Positions 63,627-64,000 of a stretch of DNA of 64,000 nt are shown here, in pieces. The notes below the pieces were generated by a model. That model was not told the DNA's origin. It saw only the letters and a list, made by a program, of their open reading frames with translations, and ran no database searches. Position 1 is the first letter of the stretch. Every line of letters begins with the position of its first letter. The translations under genes were made by a program, and so were the position numbers. Location: NCBI GenBank assembly GCA_019918135.1, contig WBZZ01006334.1, positions 23,567-87,566 of the forward strand. The letters run 5' to 3'. This stretch comes from Paulinella micropora. Its lineage: Eukaryota > Cercozoa > Imbricatea > Euglyphida > Paulinellidae.

Positions 63627-64000
63627 TGCTCGTTGTTCTTTTCATGCCTGAATGTATTAAAAAAAACACCACCAAAACTTGGAGTTTCTGCACGCGACTG
63701 CCAGCTGAAAAAATGCCCGGCCTCCTAGCAGATGTAGCGAGGGAAAAGGAAACCGGGGGGAAATGCGGAGGTGATGTGCACGGGAAGTTAAAGTGTGCGG
63801 GCACGGGGAGGGGGGGGGGAAACTGTCCACGCGCGCCGGTACGTGGGGAACGCGAACGGGAGGAGGTGGGCGGGGGGGGGGGGGCTTGGCAGGACCAACA
63901 AGAAACGGGGGAAAGAAGTTTGCAAAAAAATAGCAGTGTATTCTGTGTTAAGAACAACATTCGCCTTTTTTTGGGGTGTCAAAAAACACGCTCCTCTTTT
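63627..64000. other. Intergenic end of window
   Basis: A-run, G-runs (63809, 63871) and AT-rich tracts. No gene can be supported; the next gene lies beyond the window. Confidence 0.5.

Overview
The window is a mosaic of two very different kinds of DNA. About two thirds is GC-rich, compactly coding sequence that looks like a giant DNA virus (phylum Nucleocytoviricota). It encodes an Rpb5-like RNA polymerase subunit (13.9 kb), an archaeo-eukaryotic primase of the herpes UL52 type (43-45 kb), F-box/leucine-rich-repeat proteins, a Kelch protein, an EsV-1-7-type zinc-repeat nuclease and other cysteine-rich nucleases. One gene (9.2-10.3 kb) reads correctly only if an 82-nt GT..AG spliceosomal-type intron is removed, and intergenic regions are loaded with long C/G and A/T homopolymers. 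High GC, introns and this gene repertoire recall pandoravirus/mollivirus/medusavirus-like viruses, but no single gene fixes the genus. A copy of such a virus inside a protist genome cannot be excluded.

The centre (17868-39070, 21,203 bp) is an AT-rich, self-contained Polinton-like virus (PLV)/virophage-type provirus. It has 153-bp terminal inverted repeats with one mismatch and is flanked by a perfect 6-bp target duplication, GACGAC. It carries the full Polinton-type core: protein-primed family B DNA polymerase with an N-terminal OTU-like domain, retroviral-type integrase, A32/FtsK-like packaging ATPase, adenovirus-like maturation protease, double jelly-roll major capsid protein and single jelly-roll penton protein. 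A 1299-aa fibre with a self-cleaving S74 chaperone, a probable attachment protein, a small basic protein with a maturation-protease site, a two-helix membrane protein, a GIY-YIG nuclease and small regulatory-looking genes complete it. Left-arm genes point right (replication), the middle points left (virion), and the integrase at the right end points right. All main genes are open, so the insertion looks recent and possibly functional.

The provirus splits a host gene for a HYR-repeat surface protein with a C-terminal transmembrane helix: the 5' part is at 15.7-17.9 kb and the 3' part at 39.1-40.6 kb. A second signal runs through the element: about ten copies of a ~20-bp palindrome (consensus CTCCRACATGTYGGAG) lie in the TIRs and inside several open reading frames, often translated as LQHVG.

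Outside the element several long genes are broken by one-base shifts (11.2, 13.1, 15.2, 17.6, 52.5, 54.2 and 55.8 kb, and many in 57-63.6 kb). At least three can be traced to a homopolymer one base short, so uncorrected sequencing indels are a serious alternative to gene decay. The first 1.7 kb is a non-coding block of CA/TG microsatellites around a hairpin minisatellite.
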